Source: Bacillota bacterium (GTDB lineage: Bacteria; Bacillota; Clostridia; Lachnospirales; Lachnospiraceae). From it: a stretch of 11,120 nucleotides of DNA. Positions 10,893-11,120 of the stretch are shown one piece after another. Where the stretch lies: contig JAEXNR010000042.1 in NCBI GenBank assembly GCA_023439505.1, positions 1 to 11,120 on the forward strand, read 5' to 3'. Each line of letters opens with the position of its first letter. The stretch's first letter is position 1. The position numbers and the translations under genes were made by a program. A model generated the notes under the pieces. It saw only the letters and a list, made by a program, of their open reading frames with translations. It was not told the origin of the DNA and searched no databases.

Positions 10893-11120
10893 CAGCGTAT
10901 CATCCCTCAAAATCTTTGACACGTTATCACAGGATATTTCCCGATCATCAGGTGTGAACGCATATGAAGAAAGATCAGTTCCAGATACAGGTAAAAGCCC
11001 GCAAACCCGCATAAACAGGGACAAGAAAAAAGCACCGACCCCGCAGCTCCTATGTCTGCAAAACCGATACTTTGTAAGTGCGCCTCCAGGGGCTCGAACC
11101 CTGGACACCCTGATTAAGAG
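10852..11120 (+). CDS. Open frame crossing attP (doubtful gene)
   Basis: An ATG frame starting inside the previous gene stays open through the terminal repeat and, on the circle, ends at 141-143 (94 residues). Its first 60 residues look protein-like (SVSSLKIFDTLSQDISRSSG), but the end (APPGARTLDTLIK) is only the antisense reading of the tRNA. No good ribosome binding site is seen. Integration would replace its last codons. Confidence 0.22.
   Translation, partial: MITVLTKWKSYPGDSVSSLKIFDTLSQDISRSSGVNAYEERSVPDTGKSPQTRINRDKKKAPTPQLLCLQNRYFVSAPPGARTLDTLIK
10915..10931. repeat. 17-bp direct repeat, copy 2 (TTTGACACGTTATCACA)
   Basis: Exact copy of 1503-1519, here 62 bp before the terminal repeat. 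No -10 box lies at the right distance, so it looks more like a protein-binding site shared by the early control region and the attachment region. Confidence 0.6.
10994..11120. repeat. Terminal direct repeat, right copy
   Basis: Exact second copy of bases 1-127. It should be counted once when the circle is closed. Features running off the right end continue at base 128. Confidence 0.93.

Noticed and set aside
10916..10921. TTGACA as a promoter -35 box near the right end
   Set aside because: No acceptable -10 box lies 16-18 bp downstream.
10881..11108. Minus-strand 75-residue frame over the tRNA core
   Set aside because: It reads through the tRNA and opposes the last gene; a typical false frame.

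Overview
The window reads as the complete genome of a temperate filamentous (inovirus-type) bacteriophage of a Gram-positive, probably Clostridia/Lachnospiraceae-like host. The first 127 bases recur exactly as the last 127, so the molecule closes into a circle of 10,993 bp. The host assignment is inference. It rests on strong AGGAGG-type ribosome binding sites, one TTG start, a Firmicutes-style holin-like toxin, promoters with consensus -35/-10 boxes, and the absence of a secretin (pIV), which a host without an outer membrane does not require.

Layout in order. 1-127: attachment region carrying the 3' half of a tRNA-Lys(CUU) on the minus strand. 346-654: a par-like type I toxin-antitoxin locus with a 32-codon membrane toxin, a convergent antisense RNA promoter and a shared bidirectional terminator. 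783-1415 (minus): XRE-family repressor plus a small membrane protein, divergent from an early promoter with a palindromic operator in its spacer. 1609-1845: first early gene, preceded by a tRNA-Leu-like leader hairpin. 2092-2514: probable single-stranded-DNA-binding protein (pV role). 2515-2854: non-coding, densely structured region. 2855-3365: a small four-cysteine protein and a ribbon-helix-helix/coiled-coil protein. 3485-6932: virion and assembly genes, namely major coat preprotein, attenuating terminator, Zot/pI ATPase, two tiny membrane proteins, a pIII-like adsorption protein and a hydrophobic minor coat/assembly protein. 6986-7253: hairpin-rich leader and probable origin. 7254-9858: rolling-circle Rep and tyrosine integrase. 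9971-10567: AT-rich cargo gene with a HEPN RNase motif. 10722-10892: small unknown gene ahead of attP.

The pieces form a coherent life cycle. The integrase and attP direct insertion into the host tRNA-Lys gene. The repressor and operator keep the early operon silent. Rep, the presumed origin and the ssDNA-binding protein make phage ssDNA, and the coat/Zot cassette extrudes it. The toxin-antitoxin and HEPN genes look like stability or defence cargo.

The most unusual signal is a family of seven intergenic inverted-repeat elements that I cannot assign to any known class. Five are exactly 52 bp (arms GTATCTC/GAGATAC, 38-bp interior) and two are exactly 62 bp (arms GTACCTC/GAGRTAC, 48-bp interior). 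They sit at the boundaries between functional cassettes around the circle. Interiors differ in sequence but keep length, and most contain a second palindrome near the centre.
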